DNA from: CAZVRZ01 sp964629965
GTDB taxonomy: Bacteria > Chloroflexota > Anaerolineae > Anaerolineales > UBA4823
Assembly (NCBI GenBank): GCA_964629965.1
Contig: CAZVRZ010000070.1
Span: 1 to 27,978 of the forward strand
Direction: 5' to 3'
Length of the DNA: 27,978 nucleotides
A program made the position numbers and the translations under genes. Position 1 is the first letter of the stretch. Each line of letters opens with the position of its first letter. This document shows, one piece after another, positions 8,258 through 16,914 of this stretch. The notes under the pieces are model-generated. The model saw only the letters and a program-made list of their open reading frames with translations, was not told where the DNA came from and searched no databases.

Positions 8258-8950
8258 ATGGAAGAAATAGTTCGGTATTTTAGGGAATATGCAATCTGGA
8301 TTTACTTGTTGCTGGGGATATTTGCTATTTTTCAAATCCGAAAATTTGCTGTAGCGTGGGAAGAACTGCGTAATGCAGCTTTTGGTATGGAGCGCGATCG
8401 AGCGCAAGAACGCCTGAATCAGCATGCCTGGATGTTGTTGTTGATCTTGATGATGACTGTGGCCGAGTTTACATTAGTGTCTTTTGTAGCTCCAACCATG
8501 CCTGGAGCAATGCCTCTGCCCTCGCCAACCCTCGATCTGCGAGCGACCGCTACATCGGTGTTATCGCTGGATATTTTCGATCAATTTCTGCCGACCCAAA
8601 TTCCGCCCACTCCAACCGAGCCGGTAGCCGGCCAGGGTTGCACACCCGGCCAGGTGGTGCTCACGGCCCCTAAAGATGGTTCCCAGGTGAGCGGCGTTGT
8701 TAGCGTTGAGGGCATTGCAGATATACCCAATTTCGGCTTTTATAAGTATGAGGTTGCTCGTCCTGGCGAAACGATTTGGTTATCGATTGTTGCTGGGGAG
8801 AACGTAGTCCAAAACGGCAAATTGGGAGAATGGGTAACCACAATGCTGCCGCCGGGGGAATACATGTTGAGATTAATTGTGGTCGATTCCCAGGGGGTGG
8901 CAATGCCTGCATGCGTGATTCAAGTCAATGTGGTTGTGGAACAGCCCTGA
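8258..8950 (+). CDS. Membrane protein with two helices and an outer beta domain
   Basis: I do not recognise a named family. The 230-aa protein has hydrophobic helices at about 12-27 and 58-78, separated by a charged 30-residue segment (ELRNAAFGMERDRAQERL) expected on the cytoplasmic side. A Pro/Thr-rich linker (80-125) follows, then a predicted extracytoplasmic beta-sandwich at 128-228 with the opening VVLTAPKDGSQVSGVVSVEG, which resembles the Ig-like/Gmad2 type of domain, and the closing GEYMLRLIVVDSQG. Cysteines at 128 and 219 bracket this domain and could form a disulfide. The acetyltransferase gene starts 13 bases later, so the two are probably cotranscribed. Function unknown; an adhesion or cell-surface role is a guess. 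Confidence 0.7.
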   Translation: MEEIVRYFREYAIWIYLLLGIFAIFQIRKFAVAWEELRNAAFGMERDRAQERLNQHAWMLLLILMMTVAEFTLVSFVAPTMPGAMPLPSPTLDLRATATSVLSLDIFDQFLPTQIPPTPTEPVAGQGCTPGQVVLTAPKDGSQVSGVVSVEGIADIPNFGFYKYEVARPGETIWLSIVAGENVVQNGKLGEWVTTMLPPGEYMLRLIVVDSQGVAMPACVIQVNVVVEQP

Positions 8951-8963
8951 GAGAGGAGTTGAT

Positions 8964-9506
8964 ATGCCCGAAATTGAGATTCGTCCTGCGATCCCTGTAG
9001 ATATTCCTTTACTTGTTGAAATAGAGCATGATTACACCAGTGAATACGTCTGGCAAATGGATATTAACCAAACGGAAGAAGGCCAGATTTGGATCAATTT
9101 TCGTGAAGCGCGCCTGCCTCGCTCTGTCAAGGTTGATTACCCGCGGCCAAAGACCACTCTGCTGGATGATTGGACGAATCGATCTGGTGTATTGGTAGCA
9201 ACAATGGGTCAAACGATTGTGGGATATATGTGTTTGATGTTGGGGATTGCTCCGGCGACTACCTGGATGACGGATCTGGTTATCTTACGCCGCCTACGGC
9301 GTCAGGGGATTGGAAGTGCCTTGGTACTGGCGGCTCAAGAATGGGCCAGGCAGCATGATACGTTTCGCCTGGTGATGGAAATGCAGTCCAAAAATCGCCC
9401 GGCGATCGGTTTAGCGCAAAAAATGGGCTTCGAATTTTGTGGATATAATGATCGTTATTATTTGAATCACGATATTGCTATCTTTTTCGCCAGAACTGTG
9501 CGGTGA
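8964..9506 (+). CDS. GNAT-family N-acetyltransferase
   Basis: The 180-aa protein shows the GNAT fold that transfers an acetyl group from acetyl-CoA to an amine. It begins with IEIRPAIPVDIPLLVEIE, has the central strand GYMCLMLG, then the motif A region TTWMTDLVILRRLRRQGIGSALV, where RRQGIGSAL is the R/Q-x-x-G-x-G/A acetyl-CoA loop, and the motif B region NRPAIGLAQKMGFEFCGYNDRYY. The ATG at 8964 follows GAGAGGAG at 8951-8958, which decides against an upstream in-frame start inside the previous gene. The substrate is unknown. It sits between an unknown membrane protein and a membrane sensor, each 13 bases away, suggesting one operon. Confidence 0.9.
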   Translation: MPEIEIRPAIPVDIPLLVEIEHDYTSEYVWQMDINQTEEGQIWINFREARLPRSVKVDYPRPKTTLLDDWTNRSGVLVATMGQTIVGYMCLMLGIAPATTWMTDLVILRRLRRQGIGSALVLAAQEWARQHDTFRLVMEMQSKNRPAIGLAQKMGFEFCGYNDRYYLNHDIAIFFARTVR

Positions 9507-9519
9507 AGCGGTGAAATAG

Positions 9520-11469
9520 ATGGATTTGTTGGTAACAGGTTTACGCGTTGTTAATGAGCTGCTAACCGCAGGAATAGCCATCACGGCTTTTTCCTTGCTG
9601 CTGTACGCCTTAACATTTAACCTGCGGGATCGCGTGGCGCGTTCTTTCGCAATGATTTTAACATGTGTGGTGATCGTCTATGTGGGAGACGCTCTCGCCG
9701 GCATCACGACCTCAAAGGACCTGCTTAAGTTTTTACTTCTCTTTCAGTGGATCGGCATTATTTTCTTGCCTGCGGCTTACGTGCATTTTTCGGATGCTTT
9801 GTTGGTAACGACAGGCAGGCCATCACGCGGAAGGAGAAAATGGGCTGCCCGGTTCATATATCTCATGTCACTTGGATTCTTGTTCATGCTGCCATTCTCC
9901 ATGCTGGTCGGTCCATTGGCCGAACAAACCAGTCCTGTGCCGCACCTGGAACCGACCCGGTTGACATGGTTATTCGTGGCTTTTTACGCTCTATGCATTA
10001 CCTGGAGCGTAGTCAATTTTTTTCGCGCCTACCGGCGTTCTGTTACCAGTACCAGCCGGCGCAGAATGAAGTATTTGCTGGCTGGCTCTGCTGCTCCTGT
10101 GATGGGTTCTTTCCCTTACTTGTTGTTCGGTTCAGGTTTTGCCGCTGTCCACCCGGTGGTCTTTTGGGTTGTCTTGACCACCAGTAATCTCCTGGTCTCT
10201 TTTTTGATTGTGCTCATGTCGTATTCGGTAGCTTTCTTTGGCGTATCATGGCCTGATCGCATTGTAAAACGCCGTTTGTTGAAATGGCTGATGCGCGGGC
10301 CATTCACTGCGTCAATGGTTCTGGCAGTGACAACCATCGTGCGCCGTTTGGGTGATCGATGGGGACAGCCTTATACGGCTTTTGTGCCTGTAATGATGGT
10401 GGGCAGTTTGTTATTATTTGAATATGTGATCACGCTGGCGGCCCCAATCTGGGAACGCTGGTTGTTTCATGGGGGAGATCATTCCAATGTCGCCCTGCTA
10501 CAGAGGTTGGAAGAGCGTGTGTTGACGATTTCTGACCTAAAACAGTTTTTGGAATCGGTTTTAGCGGCTGCTTGCGATCGGCTCCAATCGCCGCAGGCTA
10601 TTATTGCCGTGCTGGGGAATCGGAAGGTTGAAATGATCGTTAGCGTGGGGGGAAAACCAGAATTCGCTGGAGGAATTTCAGAACAATTTTTGCGGGAGGC
10701 CAGCACCCAACAAGACGCTTATGGCTTTTTTCGATGGGAAAATTATCTCTTTGTACCCCTGTATAATGAACAGGATGAGACTGAGCTCTTAGGTATCATG
10801 GGGGTATTCTGCGAGCAAACCCACTTTCTGGATGATGAACAGTTACATGCCCTGGATTTGTTAGCGCAGCGAGCATCGTTGGCTTTAGCTGACCGGAATC
10901 GCCAGCAAAAAGTGTTCACAACCCTGCAAGATTTGACACCGAAGGTCGATTTGATCCAGCGGCTGAGGGCGGCGGCTCGTTATGATGGTGCGGATGTATT
11001 AACCGATCCTGGTTTGTCTCTGGAACAACGAAACATTACCAAGTGGGTGAAAGATGCCTTGACTCATTACTGGGGTGGACCGAAGTTAACAGAAAGCCCT
11101 TTGATGCAGTTGCAGATTGTTCGTGAAATCCTGGATGAGCATCAGGAAAATCCTGCTAACGCGTTACGGGCTATCTTGCGCCAGGCGGTCGAACATATTC
11201 GTCCTGAAGGTGAGCGTCGATTCACGGGCGAATGGATATTGTATAATATTTTAGAATTGAAGTTCATGGAGGGGCGAAAAGTACGCGATGTGGCCTTACG
11301 CTTGGCAATGTCTGAAGCAGATTTATATCGAAAACAACGTGTTGCTATCGAGGCAGTAGCGAGCGCGATCATTGAGATGGAGCAAAGGACACGGGCTGAC
11401 AACGGGGTGGAATTAACTCGATATCCTGTGGATGAAGATGCCCAAACACCACTGATTTTGGTAAAATAG
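9520..11469 (+). CDS. 7TM-GAF membrane sensor with helix-turn-helix output domain
   Basis: This 649-aa protein has about eight hydrophobic segments in residues 1-310, like the 7TM region of some histidine kinases. A GAF-like domain follows at about 330-460 (FLESVLAAACDRLQSPQAIIAVL, then YLFVPLYNEQ and ALDLLAQRASLALADR). There is no HisKA or HATPase domain. Instead residues 505-615 form a helical domain: VKDALTHYWGGPKLTESPL, LRAILRQAVEHIRPEGE, then WILYNILELKFMEGRKVRDVALRLAMSEADLYRKQRVAIEAV. This last part looks like a sigma region 4-type helix-turn-helix. I know a similar module from Chloroflexota proteins with STAND ATPases. The likely role is a one-component membrane regulator acting on DNA or another regulator. 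The ligand and targets are unknown. Confidence 0.75.
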   Translation: MDLLVTGLRVVNELLTAGIAITAFSLLLYALTFNLRDRVARSFAMILTCVVIVYVGDALAGITTSKDLLKFLLLFQWIGIIFLPAAYVHFSDALLVTTGRPSRGRRKWAARFIYLMSLGFLFMLPFSMLVGPLAEQTSPVPHLEPTRLTWLFVAFYALCITWSVVNFFRAYRRSVTSTSRRRMKYLLAGSAAPVMGSFPYLLFGSGFAAVHPVVFWVVLTTSNLLVSFLIVLMSYSVAFFGVSWPDRIVKRRLLKWLMRGPFTASMVLAVTTIVRRLGDRWGQPYTAFVPVMMVGSLLLFEYVITLAAPIWERWLFHGGDHSNVALLQRLEERVLTISDLKQFLESVLAAACDRLQSPQAIIAVLGNRKVEMIVSVGGKPEFAGGISEQFLREASTQQDAYGFFRWENYLFVPLYNEQDETELLGIMGVFCEQTHFLDDEQLHALDLLAQRASLALADRNRQQKVFTTLQDLTPKVDLIQRLRAAARYDGADVLTDPGLSLEQRNITKWVKDALTHYWGGPKLTESPLMQLQIVREILDEHQENPANALRAILRQAVEHIRPEGERRFTGEWILYNILELKFMEGRKVRDVALRLAMSEADLYRKQRVAIEAVASAIIEMEQRTRADNGVELTRYPVDEDAQTPLILVK

Positions 11470-11533
11470 AGAGTGCGAAGCTTTCGTTTTTGCAAGGATT
11501 GTCTCGGTTTTGGTGAGGAAGGTCGGTTGAAAC

Positions 11534-12508
11534 GTGGACGGTAGAAAGGGTTCTCGTACGATCAAGACAGCGCCAAAGATGGATGAAAACTGGTGGGCTT
11601 CATTATTAGCCGATGAAGAACGTTTCATCCGGTCGCGTGAATACAAGGCGGCATCAAGCACTGCACCGCACAGGAAAGATGTGGGGAATCTAGCTGGCAG
11701 CAAACAACCAAACATTGATTGGCGGCAAGTGCAGCGGTATTTCGAGCGAGATGAGATCATTCGGCTTGAAGTGACAGGTTATAACCGGGGCGGCTTGTTG
11801 GTGGGAGGTGAGAACATGCGTGGCTTTGTCCCATTTTCTCACCTGGTAGATGTGTATGGCGACCTGGCCGAAGGCGATCGGGATGAGATATTATCTGATT
11901 ATGTTGGTTCGCCTGTGTATTTGAAGATCATTGAGTGCGATTCTGAGCGAGGGCGGATTGTCTTTTCTGAACGCGCAGCCTTGGCTGACTGTGGAAAGCG
12001 TAACGAATTGCTGGAAAAGTTAAAAACGGGGGAATGTGTACGCGGTGTTATTACCAACATTNNNNNNNNNNATCTGGGTGGCATTGAGGGGTTGGTGCAT
12101 GTCTCGGAAATATCTTGGGGAAGGGTGCGCCATCCGGCGGATGTGGTCAAAGTGGGGCAGCCAATAACCGTTCATGTGATCCAGGTGGATAAGGAACGAT
12201 GTCGGATTGCTTTGAGCCTCAAGCGCCTTTGCAAAAACCCCTGGGAGTCCGCGGGTGTGCGTTATTATCCTGGGCAAGTGGTAGAAGCTGTTATCACCAG
12301 CATGGCGCCTTTTGGAGCTTTTGCCCGCCTGGAAGATGGTTTGGATGGTTTGATCCACATCACAGAAATGGCTTATTCCGATGAGTCTGTGGATGCAGCG
12401 ATCGACGATCTGTATGAGGGGCAAAATATTACTGTACGGGTGTTGAATATAGATGCTGCGCACCAACGGTTGGGATTGAGCTTAAAGATTTCCCCTTTTG
12501 ATGATTGA
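11534..12508 (+). CDS. Three-S1-domain RNA-binding protein (contains assembly gap)
   Basis: The protein has three S1 (OB-fold) RNA-binding domains at about residues 73-150, 166-232 and 246-319, so it resembles a short ribosomal protein S1. The first is divergent (GGLLVGGENMRGFVPFSHL). The second contains IEGLVHVSEISWGRV and the third APFGAFARLEDGLDGLIHITEMAY, both close to the S1 consensus. Ten Ns at 12062-12071 replace the conserved ADFGAF-type loop of domain 2; the frame is kept but the true length there is unknown. The GTG start has GAGGAAGG 11 bases upstream; an ATG at 11579 is an alternative. The stop overlaps the comEA start by one base. It probably binds mRNA or ribosomes; true S1 identity is not certain. 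Confidence 0.85.
   Translation: MDGRKGSRTIKTAPKMDENWWASLLADEERFIRSREYKAASSTAPHRKDVGNLAGSKQPNIDWRQVQRYFERDEIIRLEVTGYNRGGLLVGGENMRGFVPFSHLVDVYGDLAEGDRDEILSDYVGSPVYLKIIECDSERGRIVFSERAALADCGKRNELLEKLKTGECVRGVITNIXXXXLGGIEGLVHVSEISWGRVRHPADVVKVGQPITVHVIQVDKERCRIALSLKRLCKNPWESAGVRYYPGQVVEAVITSMAPFGAFARLEDGLDGLIHITEMAYSDESVDAAIDDLYEGQNITVRVLNIDAAHQRLGLSLKISPFDD
12062..12071. other. Assembly gap (10 Ns) inside the S1 gene
   Basis: Ten ambiguous bases interrupt the second S1 domain. Flanking residues TNI and (D)LGG match the S1 consensus, where about seven residues plus an aspartate separate them, so about 22 bases would be expected rather than 10. The run is probably a placeholder of arbitrary length that happens to keep frame. 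Confidence 0.95.
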
Positions 12509-13068
12509 TGAAAACAGCTTGGGCGATTGTTTATGGTGTGGCGTGTGCCTTGCTGGTCGGGGGTATTTTGTACTTTGTGAGCAGGCCGCCGCGCGGCCAG
12601 GCGGTCATGCTGTTGCCTGCGCCCACGCCTGCACCTGTTACCGTGTATGTTGCAGGCGCCGTCAACCAGCCCGGTGTATATGAGATGCCCCGCGGCAGCC
12701 GCGTTCAGGATGCTATTCAGGAAGCAGGCGGTTTTTTACCGGACGCAGCACTGGAGGCGTTGAATCTGGCTTCCGTTTTGCAGGATGGGCAGCGAGTATG
12801 GGTTCGTTCAAGCTTGCCAATATCTGACACTGCCCGAACGGGTATATCCCTGGCACAAGAACTGTATCCGATCGATATCAACCTTGCATCTCAGGAAAAA
12901 TTGGAAACCTTGCCAGGGATTGGGGCTGTGACCGCTCAAAAGATCATTGCTTACCGGGATGAGCATGGTGATTTCGCCACAACCGAGCAAATCCTAAATG
13001 TTCCTGGCATTGGTCCGGCCACCTATCAGAGTCTCAAGGATCTGATCACCGTTCAAGGGGAACCTTGA
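12508..13068 (+). CDS. comEA: ComEA-like DNA-binding protein (SLBB + helix-hairpin-helix)
   Basis: ComEA proteins bind incoming double-stranded DNA at the cell surface during natural transformation. This 186-aa protein has an N-terminal membrane anchor (residues 5-24), a Pro-rich linker, an SLBB domain at about 45-98 (VTVYVAGAVNQPGVYEMPRGSRVQDAI) and two helix-hairpin-helix motifs at about 123-182 (INLASQEKLETLPGIG and TEQILNVPGIG). The ATG overlaps the S1 gene stop by one base. No comEC follows, which in many genomes is adjacent; instead dcd converges from the other strand 11 bases away. A role in DNA uptake is inferred from the domain order alone. Confidence 0.9.
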   Translation: MKTAWAIVYGVACALLVGGILYFVSRPPRGQAVMLLPAPTPAPVTVYVAGAVNQPGVYEMPRGSRVQDAIQEAGGFLPDAALEALNLASVLQDGQRVWVRSSLPISDTARTGISLAQELYPIDINLASQEKLETLPGIGAVTAQKIIAYRDEHGDFATTEQILNVPGIGPATYQSLKDLITVQGEP

Positions 13069-13079
13069 TATTTTGCCTG

Positions 13080-13634
13080 CTATAACTTGGGCAGTACGAT
13101 CGTTTTCTGCTTCTGGTATTTCCCTTTTTTATCTGCATAAGATGTGAGACAGGGCTCGTCGCCTTCAAAAAATAACACCTGGGCAATGCCTTCATTCGCA
13201 TATATTTTCGCTGGCAGCGGCGCAGTATTGGAGATTTCCAGCGTTACGTATCCTTCCCATTCGGGTTCGAAGGGAGTTACGTTGACGATGATGCCGCAAC
13301 GCGCGTAGGTGGACTTGCCCATACACAAGGTGAGAACACCCCGGGGAATGCGAAAATATTCTACGGTGCGAGCCAGGACGAATGAATTTGGAGGAATGAT
13401 GCAAACGTCACCTTTGTAGTCGACCATGGAGCGGGAATCAAAATTCTTGGGGTCGACGATGGTGGAGTATGTATTGGTGAAAATTTTGAAATCATCAGCG
13501 ACTCGAATATCATATCCGTATGATGATACTCCGTACGAGATGATGCCATCTCTAGCCTGGCTTTCGCTGAAAGGGTCGATCATCTTGCATTCGCGTGCCA
13601 TTTTAATTATCCAGTGATCGGGTTTGAGACCCAT
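13080..13634 (-). CDS. dcd: dCTP deaminase
   Basis: Dcd deaminates dCTP to dUTP, feeding dTMP synthesis in the cytoplasm. The 184-aa length is normal for the trimeric dUTPase-fold family. Visible signatures are ISYGVSSYGYDIRV near the N-terminus, the nucleotide-binding MGKSTYARCGIIVNVTPFEPEWEGYVTLEISN segment (given here as its main blocks; E133 in VTLE corresponds to the catalytic glutamate) and the C-terminal KYQKQK tail. A purine-rich GGGAGA lies 7 bases before the ATG. It starts 30 bases after the ftcD stop and is probably cotranscribed with it. Some family members also hydrolyse dUTP; I cannot exclude that here. Confidence 0.94.
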   Translation of the reverse strand: MGLKPDHWIIKMARECKMIDPFSESQARDGIISYGVSSYGYDIRVADDFKIFTNTYSTIVDPKNFDSRSMVDYKGDVCIIPPNSFVLARTVEYFRIPRGVLTLCMGKSTYARCGIIVNVTPFEPEWEGYVTLEISNTAPLPAKIYANEGIAQVLFFEGDEPCLTSYADKKGKYQKQKTIVLPKL

Positions 13635-13664
13635 ATTTTTTCTCCCTGTATCGCAACCTAATAT

Positions 13665-15215
13665 TTAGAATACTTGAGAAAGCGTCCCACGCTCCTGGAG
13701 CGTAACGCGCACTTCATTCTCGAGTATCAAAGCTCTGGCTTCGAGAGATGCCAGCTCTTCCAGCGCAGCGGCGACGGCTGAAGATTCGTTGAGCGCGTGC
13801 GCATTGATCCGAACATTCATCCCCATGCTGCACAGCGCAGCCCTGGCTAAACAATAGGCTGTGCCGCCATCGCTGATGGCATTAATATTGCCGTGAGATA
13901 CTACCTCAAGTGCCAACTCAAACACCCTGATCACCTGGCGAGCTCCTTCTAAGGGAACGAGCATGGCTCCAAGCGTGGCTTGGTTAATGGCAGATTGGCG
14001 CTCTAGCTGTTCTTCGGCAGTTTCTTTGGGCAGCTTGAAGGCTGCCATCACATGTTCGTATGCGGTCGCGTCTTCTTGCACGGCTCTCGTCAGGCTGGCT
14101 CGTAGTTCTTCCGCTTTATCGATGATCACTTTCATCTGACTTTCGACTGAAAGGTATTTCTTTTTGCCAATGGTCAGGCGCGCCACCATGGCAACCAGAG
14201 CTGCGGCGGCTGCACCGCTGTAAGCAGCTGCCGAACCGCCTCCAGGGGTGGCGATTCCTGAAGCGAGAGCGTTCAAGAAGGATTGATCGACGTTTCCAAC
14301 ACTGGCATCATTTGTTTTGGGGATAGCCGCCAGGCGGGTTTCAAGAATTTGATCCGGTTCGAATTGGTCTAGTTGTAAATACCAGCGGGCCGCGTCCACC
14401 AGAGCTTCTTGTGGTATCAGGCCGACTAATTCGCTGTGATGAATAACAACCCCGTAACGAGTAGCCTCTTGGCGGATCATTTCTACCACGCGCGCTACCG
14501 GCGTGCCCCGGTAATTGGTCAGGTTCACAGATACTTGCGCCCGCCCATCTACCAACATCCCGAGTGCTTTCACATAACGCAGGCCGCCGGATGAATAGCG
14601 TACAGCGCGGGCAATCTGTTTGGCTATTTCTAAATCATCCGTGTTCAAGTAGACGTTGTAGGCAATCAGAGGCTGTCGAGCCCCAATGACGGTAGCTCCG
14701 GCCGTTCCTAACCGAGCCGGGCCGTAATCGGGTGTGCGTTCTGGATCGGTATGGACCGCTTCTTTTAGACCTTCGTATTGCCCACGGCGGATGTTTTCTA
14801 AATTTTGCCGTTCTGGGCGGGTTGCCGCTTCTTCGTATAGATAAACTGGGATACTCAGTTCTGCTGCTACTCTTTGCCCCAGGCGTTGAGCGATTGCCAC
14901 ACAGTCTTGTAACGTGATACCGGAGATGGGCACAAAAGGCACTACATCTGTTGCTCCAATACGAGGATGTTCTCCTTTATGCTCATCCAGGTTGATCAAT
15001 TCAGCAGCTTTTGCAATGGAGCGGAAGGCTGCTTCTTCTACGGCTGCAGGCGAGCCGGCGAAGGTGATCACAGTGCGATTATGATCTTGATCAGAATGTT
15101 GATCGAGAATACGAACTCCTGAGATGGCAGAAATTGAATCGGCTATTGCTTGCACATTGGCAGGACGACGCGCCTCCGAATAATTGGCTATACATTCAAC
15201 GATTGGTTCAAGCAT
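13665..15215 (-). CDS. ftcD: Bifunctional glutamate formimidoyltransferase / formimidoyl-THF cyclodeaminase
   Basis: FtcD moves the formimino group of formimidoylglutamate (from histidine breakdown) to tetrahydrofolate, then deaminates it to methenyl-THF. Residues 1-295 are the transferase, starting VECIANYSEARR and containing EHPRIGATDVVPF, where H83 corresponds to the catalytic histidine (His82 in the pig enzyme), and TAGATVIGARQPLIAYNVYL. After a short linker, residues 311-516 are the cyclodeaminase, with ASGIATPGGGSAAAYSGA at about 318-335. The 516-aa fusion matches the two-domain animal-type enzyme; many bacteria encode the two activities separately. No other hut genes are nearby, so a folate one-carbon role apart from histidine use is possible. 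Confidence 0.93.
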   Translation of the reverse strand: MLEPIVECIANYSEARRPANVQAIADSISAISGVRILDQHSDQDHNRTVITFAGSPAAVEEAAFRSIAKAAELINLDEHKGEHPRIGATDVVPFVPISGITLQDCVAIAQRLGQRVAAELSIPVYLYEEAATRPERQNLENIRRGQYEGLKEAVHTDPERTPDYGPARLGTAGATVIGARQPLIAYNVYLNTDDLEIAKQIARAVRYSSGGLRYVKALGMLVDGRAQVSVNLTNYRGTPVARVVEMIRQEATRYGVVIHHSELVGLIPQEALVDAARWYLQLDQFEPDQILETRLAAIPKTNDASVGNVDQSFLNALASGIATPGGGSAAAYSGAAAAALVAMVARLTIGKKKYLSVESQMKVIIDKAEELRASLTRAVQEDATAYEHVMAAFKLPKETAEEQLERQSAINQATLGAMLVPLEGARQVIRVFELALEVVSHGNINAISDGGTAYCLARAALCSMGMNVRINAHALNESSAVAAALEELASLEARALILENEVRVTLQERGTLSQVF

Positions 15216-15264
15216 ATGGTTATCCTACAAATTAAAATGATCATGAGCAGAAAGAATTTGGATT

Positions 15265-15270
15265 ATTATA
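15265..15270 (-). promoter_or_regulatory. Candidate -10 box for the ftcD-dcd operon
   Basis: Read on the minus strand these bases are TATAAT, 50 bases upstream of the ftcD ATG in the divergent intergenic region. I see no good -35 at the right distance, so support is limited. Confidence 0.35.
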
Positions 15271-15298
15271 CTGTAGCAAACCACCAAATTTGGATTTG

Positions 15299-15327
15299 TT
15301 GACTTGCGGATTCGTTCCGGGTAGAAT
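15299..15327 (+). promoter_or_regulatory. Sigma-70-type promoter of the lipoprotein operon
   Basis: TTGACT (15299-15304) and TAGAAT (15322-15327) are separated by exactly 17 bases, each one mismatch from the housekeeping consensus. Transcription would start near 15334, only about nine bases before the ATG at 15343, which leaves no room for a normal ribosome binding site. It would drive the six-gene run to 23831. Confidence 0.65.
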
Positions 15328-15342
15328 GCCTACATAAACGTT

Positions 15343-16914
15343 ATGCACAACCATTCCTTAAAATTAACCTGGCGGGTGATGTGGCTATTGGTGAGCGGGC
15401 TGATGGTTATTTTAGCCTGCACTAAGAGTGTCGATCCCTGGGCAGCGCCAAGCGGGCAGCCGAATTATGCCCTGGCAGAGACTGCGCTCGCTCGCCTGGC
15501 AGGTACGCCCGCAGCGCAGCTTCCTACCCAACCGGCAGTGAGCAATACGCAGGGACCTGTATTAACGCCCACCCCTGACCAACCTCATCCGCTTCCTACT
15601 TCTCGGTCTGACCTGGAAATCTATGTTGTCCAACCGAGTGATACTCTGTTCTTGATAGCCCAACGTTACCAGGTAAGTGTAGAGGCATTGATCGAGACCA
15701 ACGAATTAGCGAACCCTGATTACTTAGAGGTGGGCCAGACTTTGACAATCCCAGCGCCTCCGCCTGGGGAGATAGGACCTTCATTCAAAATAATACCGGA
15801 CTCGGAATTGATATACAGTCCTGCGAGTATCGATTTTGATGTTGAATATTTCGTGAAGACCCAGGGAGGTTACCTGGCTTCTTACTCTGAGGAGATCGAT
15901 GATCAATCGTTCACTGGCTCGCAAATTATTGCTCGCATAGCTTACGAATATTCTGTCAACCCGCGCTTGCTCTTGGCGATCTTAGAATATCGCAGCGCCT
16001 GGGTTTCGCAATCGAAACAGTCGGAGGAAAGCCAAAACTACCCAATCGTTCGTTTGGAAGCCTGGCGCAAGGGTTTATATCGCCAGCTTGCCTGGACCGC
16101 CGATAAATTGAATTATGGTTACTATGCCTGGCGTGTCAACTCTATCTCCAATTGGATTTTGAAAGACGGCGGTATTGTTCCAGCTAACCCTACAATTAAT
16201 GCCGGCACAGCCGGTATTCAGTATTTGTTAGGCTCACTTTGTGAGCGTCCCCAGTGGTTGGCAGCAGTTACAGAGAACGGTTTGCAAGCAACGTACAACA
16301 CATTTTTTGGATATCCTTTCTCGCGAACATATGAGCCCGTTTTGCCGCAGGGCTTGCAGCAACCTGCCATGCAGCTTCCTTTTGAGTCCGGTTTTGTGTG
16401 GGCATTCACGGGCGGGCCGCATGGCGGCTGGGGAAATGGCTCGGCCTGGGCTGGGTTGGATTTTGCTCCTCCAGGAGAAGCCTTGGGCTGCGTCATCAGT
16501 GAGGCGTGGGTCGCGGCAGCCGCCGATGGTTTGATTTTGCGCTCTGGAAACGGGGCAGTGGTACAGGATCTTGATATCTTGGGAGCACCCAGTGATGGAT
16601 TAGAACAAACCGGCTGGACGGTCCTATATATGCACATAGAGAGTCGAGATCGAGTCCAGGCCGGCGTTTACCTGAAAGCAGGAGAAAGAATTGGTCACCC
16701 ATCCTGCGAGGGGGGCGTATCTACTGGAACACATATGCACCTGGCAAGACGGTATAATGGGGAATGGATTCCGGCTGATCAGGATATCCCTTTTATGATG
16801 GATGGTTGGATTTCAAGTGGTGCTGGTAAAATTTATGATGGTTATCTTAAACGAAACGATGAAGTGGTTGAAGCTTGGGAAGGTTATTATCCGGAGAATT
16901 CAATCCAGCGTTAG
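15343..16914 (+). CDS. LysM-M23 lipoprotein, paralogue 1
   Basis: A 523-aa exported lipoprotein: signal peptide with lipobox VILAC (lipidated C26), Pro/Thr-rich linker, LysM peptidoglycan-binding domain (93-138), a helical middle region (about 150-340) and a C-terminal M23 (LytM-type) metallopeptidase domain. The zinc ligands expected for M23 are visible as H360...D373 (GGPHGGWG...GLDFAP) and H464-M-H466 (STGTHMH), with H431 in YMHI as the catalytic histidine. The middle region has SVNPRLLLAILEY (E215), reminiscent of the catalytic start of lytic transglycosylases, but the assignment is tentative. The likely role is cleaving peptidoglycan crosslinks outside the membrane. Two paralogues follow in the same operon. 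The start has no ribosome binding site, matching the near-leaderless promoter. Confidence 0.87.
   Translation: MHNHSLKLTWRVMWLLVSGLMVILACTKSVDPWAAPSGQPNYALAETALARLAGTPAAQLPTQPAVSNTQGPVLTPTPDQPHPLPTSRSDLEIYVVQPSDTLFLIAQRYQVSVEALIETNELANPDYLEVGQTLTIPAPPPGEIGPSFKIIPDSELIYSPASIDFDVEYFVKTQGGYLASYSEEIDDQSFTGSQIIARIAYEYSVNPRLLLAILEYRSAWVSQSKQSEESQNYPIVRLEAWRKGLYRQLAWTADKLNYGYYAWRVNSISNWILKDGGIVPANPTINAGTAGIQYLLGSLCERPQWLAAVTENGLQATYNTFFGYPFSRTYEPVLPQGLQQPAMQLPFESGFVWAFTGGPHGGWGNGSAWAGLDFAPPGEALGCVISEAWVAAAADGLILRSGNGAVVQDLDILGAPSDGLEQTGWTVLYMHIESRDRVQAGVYLKAGERIGHPSCEGGVSTGTHMHLARRYNGEWIPADQDIPFMMDGWISSGAGKIYDGYLKRNDEVVEAWEGYYPENSIQR

Noticed and set aside
11475..11492. Small CGAA-GCT-TTCG hairpin followed by Ts after the membrane sensor gene as a terminator.
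   Set aside because: The stem is only four or five pairs with a three-base loop, too weak to call.
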